Source of the DNA: Mesorhizobium sp. B2-8-5
Lineage (GTDB): Bacteria; Pseudomonadota; Alphaproteobacteria; Rhizobiales; Rhizobiaceae
NCBI RefSeq assembly: GCF_006440675.2
Contig: NZ_CP083951.1
Location: forward strand, 248,001-312,000
Length of the DNA stretch: 64,000 nt
Reading direction: 5' to 3'
A program made the position numbers and the translations under genes. The notes below the pieces were generated by a model. It did not search any database and was not told where the DNA came from. It was given only the letters and a program-made list of their open reading frames with translations. Position 1 is the stretch's first letter; each line of letters begins with the position of its first letter. Positions 9,319 to 16,729 of the stretch are shown in pieces.

Positions 9319-9404
9319 TTGGTTCTATTCCTGTCAAAGGCCGGGCCACAAAAGGTGGTCCGGCCGGTTCAGATGTCCCTCAGGCCCAACGGCCTAGTTG
9401 GTTC

Positions 9405-9452
9405 GGCATGATCTTAATCCGAAAACCAGTTCCCACTTTTCGGGATCATGCC
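9405..9452. repeat. 48-bp palindromic repeat with perfect 9-bp terminal inverted repeats
   Basis: Ends GGCATGATC (9405-9413) and GATCATGCC (9444-9452) are perfect inverted repeats. The middle reads AATCCGAAAACCAGTTCCCAC. A second copy in the opposite orientation lies at 16752-16797. It abuts the exoK stop codon and could act as a 3'-end hairpin. Such elements are abundant in Mesorhizobium genomes as far as I recall. Confidence 0.8.
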
Positions 9453-10336
9453 TAGTTGCTGTTACTTATGCTGCATGCCAGCGATTCCGGAAACTGGCAT
9501 GGTTGGCCCAAAGCGGTGAAAGCGACGCGCTTGACCTCCAGGGTCACCTTGCTGCCGGGATCGACGAAGGCGCCCATCCAGTTGGTCAGCTTGTCGCTGC
9601 CCCAGAGGCTGAAGAAGATTTTCTGCGAATGCGTCGGCAACTCGTCGGGATTGGTCACTTCATGGACGAGCTTGCCGTTGACATACCAGCGCAGCCGGTC
9701 CTTCTCCCAAACGAAGCCGTAGTCGTTGAAACCCTTGTCGGCGCCGCCTTCGACGTCGACCAGCTTGCCGTTCTTCGGCTTGCCCTGGATGTAGCTGTTG
9801 ACCTGCACCTTCGACGGATCCTTGGTGAGGACCTCGAAGTCGATCTCGTCCCAGGGCTGTTTGTCCTGCGGACCGATATAGGAGAAGAAGGCGGCGTTGA
9901 GGCCTGAGCCGGTGCCGGTCTTCATGCGCGCCTCGTAGACACCGTAGCCGTAGCGCTGCTTGGTCTGGACCTCGGCGCAGGCGAAATCGCGATCCTTCAG
10001 CTTGCGCTTTTCGAAGCCCAGCGACAGCACGCCATCGGAAAGCCGCACGAGATCCTTCGACCAGGTGCAATTCTGATGGGCGCCATTGGTCCAGCCGTCC
10101 GAGACGAACCAGCGGGACCGGTCGAAATTCGAGAAATTATCGACGAAGGACGGCGCGCTTTGCAACTCCTGTTGCGTCCCTTGCGCGTGCGCCGGATGCG
10201 GACTCGCCGCAAGGGTCGCTGCGATGGCGAACAAGGCGCCGACCACGCCGAGCCGCAGGCTGTTTAATCCATTCCCGGGCGTATGCGACTTGTCGCACAC
10301 CGCCATGGTGGAGGTGTTGCTGGGATCTGCGTTCAT
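9452..10336 (-). CDS. exoK: Secreted endo-beta-glucanase, GH16 (ExoK-like)
   Basis: 294 residues from the ATG at 10336, which follows AAGGTGAG; a longer frame reaches 10453 without family similarity. Residues 24-52 form a signal peptide ending in PAHAQG. The GH16 catalytic signature E-x-D-x-E is present as DEIDFE around residues 163-168, with E164 the expected nucleophile and E168 the acid/base. ARMKTGTGSGLNAAFF and GFVWEKDRLRWYVNGK are further family landmarks. In Sinorhizobium ExoK cleaves nascent succinoglycan to give shorter chains, and the same role is likely here. Its stop codon lies on the edge of a palindromic repeat. Confidence 0.9.
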   Translation of the reverse strand: MNADPSNTSTMAVCDKSHTPGNGLNSLRLGVVGALFAIAATLAASPHPAHAQGTQQELQSAPSFVDNFSNFDRSRWFVSDGWTNGAHQNCTWSKDLVRLSDGVLSLGFEKRKLKDRDFACAEVQTKQRYGYGVYEARMKTGTGSGLNAAFFSYIGPQDKQPWDEIDFEVLTKDPSKVQVNSYIQGKPKNGKLVDVEGGADKGFNDYGFVWEKDRLRWYVNGKLVHEVTNPDELPTHSQKIFFSLWGSDKLTNWMGAFVDPGSKVTLEVKRVAFTALGQPCQFPESLACSISNSN

Positions 10337-10465
10337 AACAAACTCACCTTGTGTTGTCCGCCCAACCCAAAGTCTTCCTTGGCCGCGCGAGCGAGCCGCT
10401 TCCGATCCTTCGCCCTCTTGAACTCCTCTAATGTCTCGTACCGATGACGACACCCGAAGGCGCCG

Positions 10466-10843
10466 TCAGCCTCTTGCCGCGGACTGCGGTGCAGACCGAT
10501 CGGCACCATCCTCGACGATCGCGTCGAGCGAATGACGCAGTTCCTTCACCAGGCCTTTTTGGCGAACGAGCTCCGCAATGCGCCGCTCGCAGTTCAGGAT
10601 CGAATTCGTCATCGCGCTGACATCCGAGCCCTTGCTGGTCGACGCCGAACCATTCTCCATCGCCTCGACCAGAAAGGCCGCGTTGGCGGCCGTCGACCTG
10701 TAGCGATTCTCCAGCCCGGTCTTCTCCGCCTCGATCTCGGCAGCGATCTGGTCGAACAGCTTCGCCAGTCGGTCGAAACGCTGGAGATCGGTCTGGCGGT
10801 CGCGAGCCGGATCTCGGGATCTGAAGCCAAAAATCGAAGCCAT
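10466..10843 (-). CDS. Hypothetical coiled-coil protein
   Basis: 125 residues from the ATG at 10843 (MASIFGFRSRD). An upstream in-frame ATG at 10879 would read through the inverted repeat at 10863-10879 and is less likely. The protein is charged and helical, with heptad-like stretches (RFDRLAKLFDQIAAEIEAEKTGLENRY and ERRIAELVRQKGLVKELRHSL), and has no signal peptide or membrane segment. I do not recognise the family. It is separated by about 130 bp from exoK downstream and has its own operator-like site, which suggests it is expressed with the EPS genes. Confidence 0.55.
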   Translation of the reverse strand: MASIFGFRSRDPARDRQTDLQRFDRLAKLFDQIAAEIEAEKTGLENRYRSTAANAAFLVEAMENGSASTSKGSDVSAMTNSILNCERRIAELVRQKGLVKELRHSLDAIVEDGADRSAPQSAARG

Positions 10844-10862
10844 CCTGTCGGCCTTTTCGAAA

Positions 10863-10879
10863 TTGCTGCATTGCAGCAT
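10863..10879. promoter_or_regulatory. Inverted repeat TTGCTGC-ATT-GCAGCAT, best copy of the locus motif
   Basis: Arms of 7 bp with a 3-bp spacer and one arm mismatch; it contains CTGC-ATT-GCAG exactly. It lies 20-36 bp upstream of the chosen start of the coiled-coil gene, the place expected for a repressor covering a promoter or leader. PhaR/AniA is the candidate binder by motif similarity only. Confidence 0.5.
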
Positions 10880-10968
10880 AGACTGCCACTACCGGGGCGA
10901 CTAGGCAACATCATAGTTTTGCGAATGCGGATTTTTTGAGGGATGACGGCTTGCGGCGTGATGTGGGA

Positions 10969-12009
10969 TCATTCGTTTGCGGCGCTCGTCGCCGCCATCA
11001 GGAAGCGCGTCGGCGGTATTTGTTGCTTTGCAGCAATCCCGGCGCGGCGGAACAGCGCGTCGAGTTTGTCGGTGGCGACGCCGCGCACGATCGGGATCAG
11101 ATTCGACTGGCTGGCGAAGGCATAAGCCGCGGCCGACGCCAGCCCACGCTCGGCTTTGACGTCGAGGAAATTGCGCAACCGGTATTTGTCGCGGACATGG
11201 CGCTCGTGGCGCCGCAAGGCGGCCTTCGAGCGCTCCGGAAGGTTGTCGAGCGCCAGCAGCGCCAGGTCGGCATCGGCAAGACGCTTCAAATCCTGCGTTC
11301 GATGGCGCCCACTCAGCGAATCGGCGCGGACGATCGCGCCATAGCCGCAGGACTTGATGACCTTGAAGCGCGCCCCGCGGGCGACAGCGCGCGCATAGAG
11401 TTCGTAATCTTCGCCAAGACGCAAGCTTTCATCGTAAGCCAGCCCATGCCGTTCGAGAAAACCCCTGCTGATTACCGGCTTCAGGAAACCGAGCTCGCCG
11501 CGCAGGACGCGGCGGCGCGAGATGTTGCCGTCGATGAAGCGCTCGAAATCGAGAAATTCCGGATCGGCCGCGAAAGGCGGCGCGGCGACCTTGGCAAAGT
11601 CTGTCGCGGCATCGTCGCGGATCAGCATGATGTTGTCGGCCGCGAAATCCCAGTCGGTGCTGGCGAAAAGCCGGCGGAAGCGGCCTTCGAGGAAGAAATC
11701 GTCGGCGTCGAGAATGCTGATGAAAGGCGATCTTGAAGCCCGGATAGCGGCGTTGCGCGCGGCGGAAGGACCGCGATTGACGTCGAGGCGGATGACGGCA
11801 AGCCGGCCGCTGCCGTCGTCGGCGGCCAAAGCCACGTCGCGGGTGTTGTCGGTGGAAGCGTCGTCGACCACGACGACTTCGGCGACTTCCCTCTCGCGCA
11901 GCGCCGAAGCGATGGCGGCGGGGATCGTGCGCGCCGCATTGCGGGCGGCGATGATGACGCAGACCCCCAAGGTCGCCATCGGGCTCGTCACAGGCGTCGT
12001 CACGGGCAT
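10969..12009 (-). CDS. exoU: Glycosyltransferase family 2, ExoU-like
   Basis: 346 residues from the ATG at 12009. GT-A motifs are VIIAARNAARTIPAAI, VVDDASTDNTRDV and the metal-binding ILDADDFF; LGEDYELYARAV is the catalytic-base region. In succinoglycan synthesis ExoU adds one of the side-chain glucoses, and the overall sequence looks closest to that protein, but the assignment is from memory. The upstream gene's TGA lies within the AAAGGTGAG ribosome-binding site, so translation is probably coupled to the nucleotidyltransferase gene. That pairing also leaves open a role in modifying the lasso peptide instead of the EPS. Confidence 0.75.
   Translation of the reverse strand: MPVTTPVTSPMATLGVCVIIAARNAARTIPAAIASALREREVAEVVVVDDASTDNTRDVALAADDGSGRLAVIRLDVNRGPSAARNAAIRASRSPFISILDADDFFLEGRFRRLFASTDWDFAADNIMLIRDDAATDFAKVAAPPFAADPEFLDFERFIDGNISRRRVLRGELGFLKPVISRGFLERHGLAYDESLRLGEDYELYARAVARGARFKVIKSCGYGAIVRADSLSGRHRTQDLKRLADADLALLALDNLPERSKAALRRHERHVRDKYRLRNFLDVKAERGLASAAAYAFASQSNLIPIVRGVATDKLDALFRRAGIAAKQQIPPTRFLMAATSAANE
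11020..11036. promoter_or_regulatory. Intragenic copy of the inverted repeat, TTGTTGC-TTT-GCAGCAA
   Basis: Same 7-3-7 geometry with one arm mismatch, but located inside the 3' end of the exoU-like gene (codons for IAAKQQI). It may be chance or an upstream site for the coiled-coil gene 180 bp away on the same strand. Kept at low confidence. Confidence 0.2.
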
Positions 12010-12013
12010 GGGC

Positions 12014-13306
12014 TCACCTTTCGCTTGCATGAGTGGCCGCCCCGCCCACGATTTTGATCATTTCGCTCCGCGCCGGCTCAATCGTGGCCGGGCGCTCGAA
12101 GATGCGCCGGCTGAGGTCGGCGGAGGCAGCCCAGCCGGCTTCAGCCAGGTAACGGACCGGCTCGCGGCCGCAGAGCTCCCACAGCACATGGCGGCGCTGC
12201 GGCCAGCGCAGCGACGCGAGCCAGGGCGCGACCACCATGTGGAAGAGATCGGCGTTGTCGATGCGCGCCAGAATGCGGTCGGCGCGATCCGAAAGCAGCG
12301 TACCGGCGGCGCCGAGCAGCACGTCGGCGGCACGCAACCCCAAGAGCAGCGTGTCCGCCAGGCCCTGCTCGGCGGCGTGGTCGAGAACCATCCGCTGCTC
12401 GGCTTCGCTCAGGCGGCTGGCGCTGGCCCTGACGTCGCAGACATAGCCGGCGCAGGGCTCGCGGTTGAAAAAGGCCTTGGCGACGCTGATCGCAGACAAA
12501 AGCAAGGTGTCGGCCGCCGAGATGATCGGCATGGCGGCGCCGGCCACCGCGACTTCGCGCTTGCGGCGCAGGAAGCCGTCGATGTCGCGGGGGCTGGGCG
12601 ACCCCGGCTGCTGGAGACGGTGGTGGAGGTCGACGGTCGAGGCCCTCGTGCCGTCTTCGCGAACCATATGCTGCTCGCCGAGGAAGCGCACCCACCAGAC
12701 CGAACGCGACTTGCCGGCAACCTCATAGCCGATCGTGCGCAACGCATCGCGGGCCCTGGCGAAACCGGTCGGCGAAACCAGTATGTCGACATCGCCGGAT
12801 GGCTTCATGAAATGGTCGCCATAGAGCAGATGCTGCTGCAGCGGCCCCTTGAGGAAGACGAAATCGACCCGGCTTTCGCGCAGCACGCGATCGATGGCCA
12901 TCGAATCGCCGATGCAGGCGGCATTCATCGACATGGTGCGCCGGCGGTAGCCGTCGAGCCAGGCAGGCAACTCCGCTGGCGCGGCATTCCCGGGCGTATG
13001 CGCGAGCGCCTTGAGCAGGAAGACGGCGACCTTGTTCAACCTGGCGATGTCGGCGACATTGGCCGCCGAGATTGTTGGGGCTGCCGAGATTGTTGGGGCT
13101 GCCAAGATTGTTGCGGCTGCCGAGATTGTTGGGGTCGCTGAGATTGCCGGGGCCGACGAGATTGTCGGCGCGGGCATGTCGGCCCGGCCGCCCGTGATGT
13201 CGACGCCTGGCGCGAAAAACAGCCTCAGGCAGGCCTGCACATAAGCGACTTCGTCAGCGCAGCCGGCGGCGCGCAGCCTTTCATAGGAGCCATCCTGCAT
13301 CGCCAT
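12014..13306 (-). CDS. Nucleotidyltransferase-family protein of the lasso cluster
   Basis: 430 residues from the ATG at 13306. The core signature of the NTP_transf_5 type is visible: VDFVFLKGPLQQHLLYGD around residues 147-164, then KPSGDVDILVSP around 168-179, with the D-x-D metal pair. Such proteins often accompany lasso clusters that also carry an HPr-kinase-like gene. In the pseudomycoidin system the homologue is reported, as I recall, to be linked to hexose addition on the phosphate. Residues 45-80 are a hexapeptide repeat encoded by an 18-bp tandem array. The gene is divergent from the lasso precursor and translationally coupled to the ExoU-like gene. The exact start is uncertain because no strong ribosome-binding site is seen. 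Confidence 0.75.
   Translation of the reverse strand: MAMQDGSYERLRAAGCADEVAYVQACLRLFFAPGVDITGGRADMPAPTISSAPAISATPTISAAATILAAPTISAAPTISAANVADIARLNKVAVFLLKALAHTPGNAAPAELPAWLDGYRRRTMSMNAACIGDSMAIDRVLRESRVDFVFLKGPLQQHLLYGDHFMKPSGDVDILVSPTGFARARDALRTIGYEVAGKSRSVWWVRFLGEQHMVREDGTRASTVDLHHRLQQPGSPSPRDIDGFLRRKREVAVAGAAMPIISAADTLLLSAISVAKAFFNREPCAGYVCDVRASASRLSEAEQRMVLDHAAEQGLADTLLLGLRAADVLLGAAGTLLSDRADRILARIDNADLFHMVVAPWLASLRWPQRRHVLWELCGREPVRYLAEAGWAASADLSRRIFERPATIEPARSEMIKIVGGAATHASER
13065..13172. repeat. Six tandem 18-bp repeats inside the nucleotidyltransferase gene
   Basis: Units read GCCGAGATTGTTGGGGCT with the first two identical and the rest drifting. On the coding strand they give hexapeptides of the form A-P-T-I-S-A, residues 45-80. 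The length keeps the frame, so copy-number change would lengthen or shorten a flexible linker without breaking the gene. Confidence 0.85.
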
Positions 13307-13806
13307 GCCCGATGTCGTTCTCCGCAAAATGCCGCCCGCGCGGTTTATACCGCACCTGCGAAGAAAAGCATCGGGAAAATTGACGAGATCGCCCAAAACC
13401 GGGCAGAGGCCGGCTCGTGACTGCAACCGCAGCGTTTAAAACCGCTGCACGCTCAATCACTTTTGAAGACAAAACCGGATATGCCAACGCGAGCCGGAAC
13501 GTGGCGATTTCTTGCAGCAAATTCTTCGCATTTGCGAAATGAATTTCTCGCCTAGCAAATTATCATAATTAAATCAGATGCTTATTTAAACGGCAAAGAC
13601 CTACGGTTGAATTCGTGGACGGCTGAGGTTTAGGATGACGGCGCCTACACCTTGATTACCAACGAAGGCGAGCGCAACCAAGAATTGATTAATGCTTGGT
13701 AAATCAGGCTTGACTCATGGATGGTGCCGTGCAGCAATCGCATTGCAGCATAGCGATATGCTGGCGGCAGCCTGCAGCCGCTTCCAGTCCTTAATTGGAG
13801 AGTAAA
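13307..13806. other. 500-bp divergent intergenic region between nucleotidyltransferase and lasso precursor
   Basis: No convincing gene. The stretch 13490-13600 is AT-rich relative to the rest. It holds a perfect inverted repeat TTCGCA-TT-TGCGAA at 13525-13538, a GCAGCAA half-site at 13514-13520, and near the precursor a cluster of GCAGCA elements (13731-13737, 13745-13751) inside a larger ATCGC...GCGAT inverted repeat (13737-13757). TTGACT at 13710-13715 could be a -35 element, but no good -10 follows at 17 bp. Both divergent promoters must lie here. Confidence 0.6.
13721..13737. promoter_or_regulatory. Weaker copy of the locus inverted repeat upstream of the lasso precursor
   Basis: ATGGTGC-CGT-GCAGCAA matches the TTGYTGC-N3-GCARCAA pattern at 12 of 14 arm positions, 70 bp upstream of the precursor start. 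It would link lasso expression to the surrounding EPS genes if it is bound. Confidence 0.3.
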
Positions 13807-13959
13807 ATGGAACAGAATGTTGAAAAGCATGAGTACGAAACCCCCAGCCTGACGGTTCATGGTTCGATTGAAACGATCACGCAGGGCGGTGCTGGCACGA
13901 CGGCGCTCGACGCGAGCTTTCCCGCGCACACGCCGATCGGCGAGCTGACTTTCTCTTAA
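13807..13959 (+). CDS. Lasso peptide precursor (A)
   Basis: A 50-codon gene with a strong ribosome-binding site (GGAG six bases before the ATG). Residues 10-25 match the lasso leader pattern Y-x2-P-x-L-x3-G-x5-T: Y10, P13, L15, G19, T25. Thr at the penultimate leader position puts cleavage after Q26. The core is then residues 27-50, starting GGAGTTALD: Gly1 and Asp9 would form a nine-residue macrolactam, leaving a 15-residue tail that ends in LTFS. The C-terminal Ser matches the residue phosphorylated in paeninodin by the HPr-kinase-like enzyme, and such a kinase is encoded downstream. B1, B2, C, K and D follow on the same strand. The alternative ring from Gly2 (eight residues) is less consistent with the Thr rule. 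Confidence 0.9.
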   Translation: MEQNVEKHEYETPSLTVHGSIETITQGGAGTTALDASFPAHTPIGELTFS

Positions 13960-14017
13960 AGCTTACAGGTATCCGGGAGTCGAAGTTGGGGCTCCGGGTG
14001 TTCTCCAACAGGTGAGC

Positions 14018-14039
14018 CCGGGGGGCTTTTGTCCCCCGG
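14018..14039 (+). terminator. GC-rich hairpin between lasso precursor and B1
   Basis: Stem CCGGGGG / CCCCCGG with an 8-base loop containing four T's. No U-run follows, so it is more likely an attenuator or mRNA-stabilising 3' end for the precursor transcript than a full terminator. It would allow more precursor than enzyme to be made from one promoter. Confidence 0.5.
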
Positions 14040-14115
14040 CTTCCTGCCGGGGATCGTCGGCAACCGATCCACGGCAACGTCTGACGGCGCGGCGGGCCAG
14101 CAACGAGGTTTTAGG

Positions 14116-14415
14116 ATGCACTGGAACCCTTCGGACGATGACCGCGTCGTCGCGACCAACGAGGCGGTGGCTTGTGAATTCGGCGCCGGACTGGCGCTGC
14201 TCCACCTGAAATCCAATGTCTATTACAGCCTGAACGGCGTCGGCGCCTTCATCTGGGAGCAGATCCAGGAGCCGCGATCGGTCCTCGATATCCGCAGCGC
14301 CGTGCTTGCGCGCTACAATGTCGACGCCGAACGCTGCAAGGCCGATGTCGAGGGCTTGCTCAAGGGGCTGAGCGAAGCAGGGCTTGCGAGGCTCCACAGT
14401 GAGGAACTGGTCTAG
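14116..14415 (+). CDS. Lasso peptide B1 protein (PqqD-like RiPP recognition element)
   Basis: 99 residues from the ATG at 14116, with GAGG seven bases upstream; a longer in-frame start at 14029 reads through the hairpin and is rejected. The sequence HLKSNVYYSLNGVGAFIWEQI is the canonical PqqD-type winged-helix core. The remainder (LDIRSAVLARYNVDAERCKADVEGLLKGLSEAGL) forms the helical half. It binds the precursor leader, mainly through the conserved Tyr, Pro and Leu, and presents it to the B2 protease. The B2 start overlaps its 3' end, so the two are translationally coupled. Confidence 0.9.
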   Translation: MHWNPSDDDRVVATNEAVACEFGAGLALLHLKSNVYYSLNGVGAFIWEQIQEPRSVLDIRSAVLARYNVDAERCKADVEGLLKGLSEAGLARLHSEELV

Positions 14416-14815
14416 GCTCCGCTCGCTGAGCGGCCAGGAAATGCTGTTTCTGGCGCGCTGCCTGACGGTGGTGAGCGCGGTACGGCTTGCGCTGACGCTG
14501 TCTTCCTACAACCGTGTCCGCAGCCTGGTGACGCGGCTGGACGCCGGACGCGATGCCAGCATCGCCGACCTGCGGCGTGTCGCATGGGGCGTCGCCGCCG
14601 CGGCGCGGCTCGTGCCAGGCGCCAGCTGCCTTACCCAGGCGCTGGCTGGACAGTATCTGCTCGCGCGCCAGGGCAGCGCCTCGAAGATCAGCATCGGCAT
14701 CGAGAAAGGAACGGGCAGCGAGTTCAAGGCGCATGCCTGGCTGATGAGCGGCAACCACATCGTGCTTGGCGGCTCGATCAAAGGATTTGCCCATCTGGTC
14801 GACCATGGGTCGTGA
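14399..14815 (+). CDS. Lasso peptide B2 leader protease (transglutaminase-like)
   Basis: 138 residues from a GTG at 14399 preceded by GAGG inside the B1 gene; a TTG at 14384 is the alternative. The catalytic cysteine lies in GASCLTQALAGQYLLARQG (C77) and the histidine in FKAHAWLMSGNH (H112), as in the Transglut_core3 family that removes lasso leaders. I cannot assign the third triad residue with confidence: the position about 12 residues after the histidine is Gly. The length equals that of split B2 proteins lacking the fused B1 domain. It should cut after Q26 of the precursor. Confidence 0.88.
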   Translation: MRNWSRLRSLSGQEMLFLARCLTVVSAVRLALTLSSYNRVRSLVTRLDAGRDASIADLRRVAWGVAAAARLVPGASCLTQALAGQYLLARQGSASKISIGIEKGTGSEFKAHAWLMSGNHIVLGGSIKGFAHLVDHGS

Positions 14816-14818
14816 GCG

Positions 14819-16729
14819 ATGAGCGGCGTCGCAGGAATCGTGCTCAGCGACAATGACCGGCCCGCCGGGGCCGGCGATATCCAGCAGATGCTTTCGCGCA
14901 TGCGCCACCGCGCCCGCGACGGCAACTCGTGGTGGACGGAGGGCAGCGTGGCGCTCGGCCACGCCTGGCTCGACACGACCGGCGAGGATGGTCCCGGCCC
15001 ACTGACGATGGCCGGCGGCAAGCTCGCCATCACCGCAGACTGCCGGCTGGACAATCGCGACGAGCTTCTGGCGCGGCTCGGCATGCGCGACCGGTCGATC
15101 GCCGACGCGGTGCTCATCATGCGCGCCTACCTCAAATGGGGCGAGGCCTGCCCGACCTATCTGCAGGGCGATTTCGCCTTCGCCATATGGGACGGCGAGC
15201 GCCAGGCGCTGTTTTGCGCGCGCGACCATTTCGGCGTCAAACCTTTCTACTATCATTCGACCGGCAGGCGCTTCGCGTTCGCCTCGGAGATCGGGCCGAT
15301 CCTTGCGCTGGACGGCATCGGCAGGCGCCTCAGCGAGCACCAGATTTCCGGCTTCCTCGCCGGCCTGCCGGACGATCCGCAGGCCACGCCCTACGCCGAG
15401 ATCTTCCGCCTGCCGGCACGGCACGGCATGACGGTCGCAGGCCACCAGGTGGTGCTGCGGCGCTACTGGCAGATCGAGCCGTCGCAACGGCCGCCGCGCT
15501 CGGACGCGGCCGAGGAATTCAGGCATCTCTTCGCGCAATCGGTGGAGAACCGGATGCGCGGCACGCCGGCCGTCGGCGCCATGCTGAGCGGCGGGCTCGA
15601 TTCCTCCTCGATCGCTTGCGTTGCTGGTCTTCGCGCGGCCGCGCAGCGCAACCCGAGGCTCAAGACCTTCTCGCTGGTTTTCGACAAGGGCTCGTCGATG
15701 GACGAGAAGCCGTTCATCGATGCGGTGCTCGACGGCAATCCGCTCGACGCCACGCTGATTGCGGTGAGCAATTACGCGCCCTTCGCCGAGTTCGAGCGCA
15801 TCCTGGAGGAGCAGGAGGGCACGTTCCTGGCGCCCGGCCTGTCGTTGACGCGCGACCTTTACCGGACGGCGGGCGCAAAAGGCGTCAAAGTGCTTCTCGA
15901 TGGACATGGCGGCGACGAGGTCGTCTCGCAGGGCCATGGACACCTTCACGAACTCGCCAATGCCGGCCGGTGGCTCGAGTTGTGGCGCGAATTGCACAGC
16001 GCTGCGAACACCTATGGCGAGGGCATGCTCTCCCTCTACTTCAAGTTCCTGACCATCTACGGACCGGCCTGGCGGATCGCCCGGATGCGATCGATGGCCC
16101 GACGCCTTGTCGGCAAGGTGCGGCAGCGGCCGGCATCGGCACCGCGCGCCTGGGCGGGCCTGGTCAATCCGGACCTTGCCAGGCGCACCGATCTTGCGGA
16201 GCGCTTTCATCGCAGCGGCTACATGTCCGCCGCCGTCAGCGCCAGCGAAGCGCTGACGCATCGCTGGCTTCTGTCCACCGGGCTGGTGCCGCATGCCTTC
16301 GAAGTGCTCGACAAGGCCGCCGCCAATTTCGGCGTCGAGCCGCGCTATCCGTTCTGGGACAAGCCGCTCGTCGAATTCTGCCTGGCGCTGCCCGGCGAGG
16401 AAAAGCTCAAGGACGGTTTTGGCCGCCATGTGCTGCGCCGGGCGATGCAAGGCGTTCTGCCGCCGGCGGTGCAATGGCGGCGCGACAAGATCGATTTCAC
16501 CGCCAACCTGGTCAGGGGCATGCTCGGCAACCACCGCGAGCTACTGGACAAGCTTTTGATATCGGACAGCGAGTGGATCGCGCCCTATGTCAACCTGCCT
16601 GAAGTGAACGCGGTTTATGAGCGCATGCTGCGCCAGCCCGAGCAGGCGACGCTGCCCGACGTCCAGCATGTCTGGCGCTCGGTTTCGCTGTCGCTGTGGC
16701 TGCGGCAAATCCAAGGAAGCCCCGCATGA
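14819..16729 (+). CDS. Lasso peptide cyclase (asparagine synthetase-like C protein)
   Basis: 636 residues. It starts MSGVAGIVLS, like the glutaminase domain of AsnB but with Ser at the catalytic Cys2 position, as usual in lasso cyclases that need no glutamine hydrolysis. RDHFGVKPFYY (about 135-145) belongs to that domain. The ATP-pyrophosphatase loop SGGLDSS is at 257-263. The enzyme adenylates the Asp9 side chain of the core and closes the ring with the freed Gly1 amine. The gene starts three bases after the B2 stop, and its own stop overlaps the kinase start as ATGA. Confidence 0.92.
   Translation: MSGVAGIVLSDNDRPAGAGDIQQMLSRMRHRARDGNSWWTEGSVALGHAWLDTTGEDGPGPLTMAGGKLAITADCRLDNRDELLARLGMRDRSIADAVLIMRAYLKWGEACPTYLQGDFAFAIWDGERQALFCARDHFGVKPFYYHSTGRRFAFASEIGPILALDGIGRRLSEHQISGFLAGLPDDPQATPYAEIFRLPARHGMTVAGHQVVLRRYWQIEPSQRPPRSDAAEEFRHLFAQSVENRMRGTPAVGAMLSGGLDSSSIACVAGLRAAAQRNPRLKTFSLVFDKGSSMDEKPFIDAVLDGNPLDATLIAVSNYAPFAEFERILEEQEGTFLAPGLSLTRDLYRTAGAKGVKVLLDGHGGDEVVSQGHGHLHELANAGRWLELWRELHSAANTYGEGMLSLYFKFLTIYGPAWRIARMRSMARRLVGKVRQRPASAPRAWAGLVNPDLARRTDLAERFHRSGYMSAAVSASEALTHRWLLSTGLVPHAFEVLDKAAANFGVEPRYPFWDKPLVEFCLALPGEEKLKDGFGRHVLRRAMQGVLPPAVQWRRDKIDFTANLVRGMLGNHRELLDKLLISDSEWIAPYVNLPEVNAVYERMLRQPEQATLPDVQHVWRSVSLSLWLRQIQGSPA

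Noticed and set aside
7333..9411. 692-codon plus-strand frame opposite ugd and the GMC dehydrogenase
   Set aside because: Spans two unrelated genes in antisense and shows no family signature.
13065..13172. Tandem repeats as a possible CRISPR array
   Set aside because: Units are contiguous with no spacers, only 18 bp, in frame within a protein gene, and no cas genes are present.
13512..13538. TTGCAGCAA and TTCGCATTTGCGAA as further copies of the EPS-locus operator
   Set aside because: Arm sequence and spacing do not fit the 7-3-7 pattern; listed only as intergenic inverted repeats.
14029..14115. Longer N-terminus for the lasso B1 protein
   Set aside because: The extension reads through a GC-rich hairpin and lacks a ribosome-binding site; the ATG at 14116 has GAGG at good spacing and matches the family length.
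14360..16534. 724-codon minus-strand frame opposite the lasso cyclase
   Set aside because: Antisense shadow; the plus strand has the cyclase with intact SGGLDSS loop and operon coupling.
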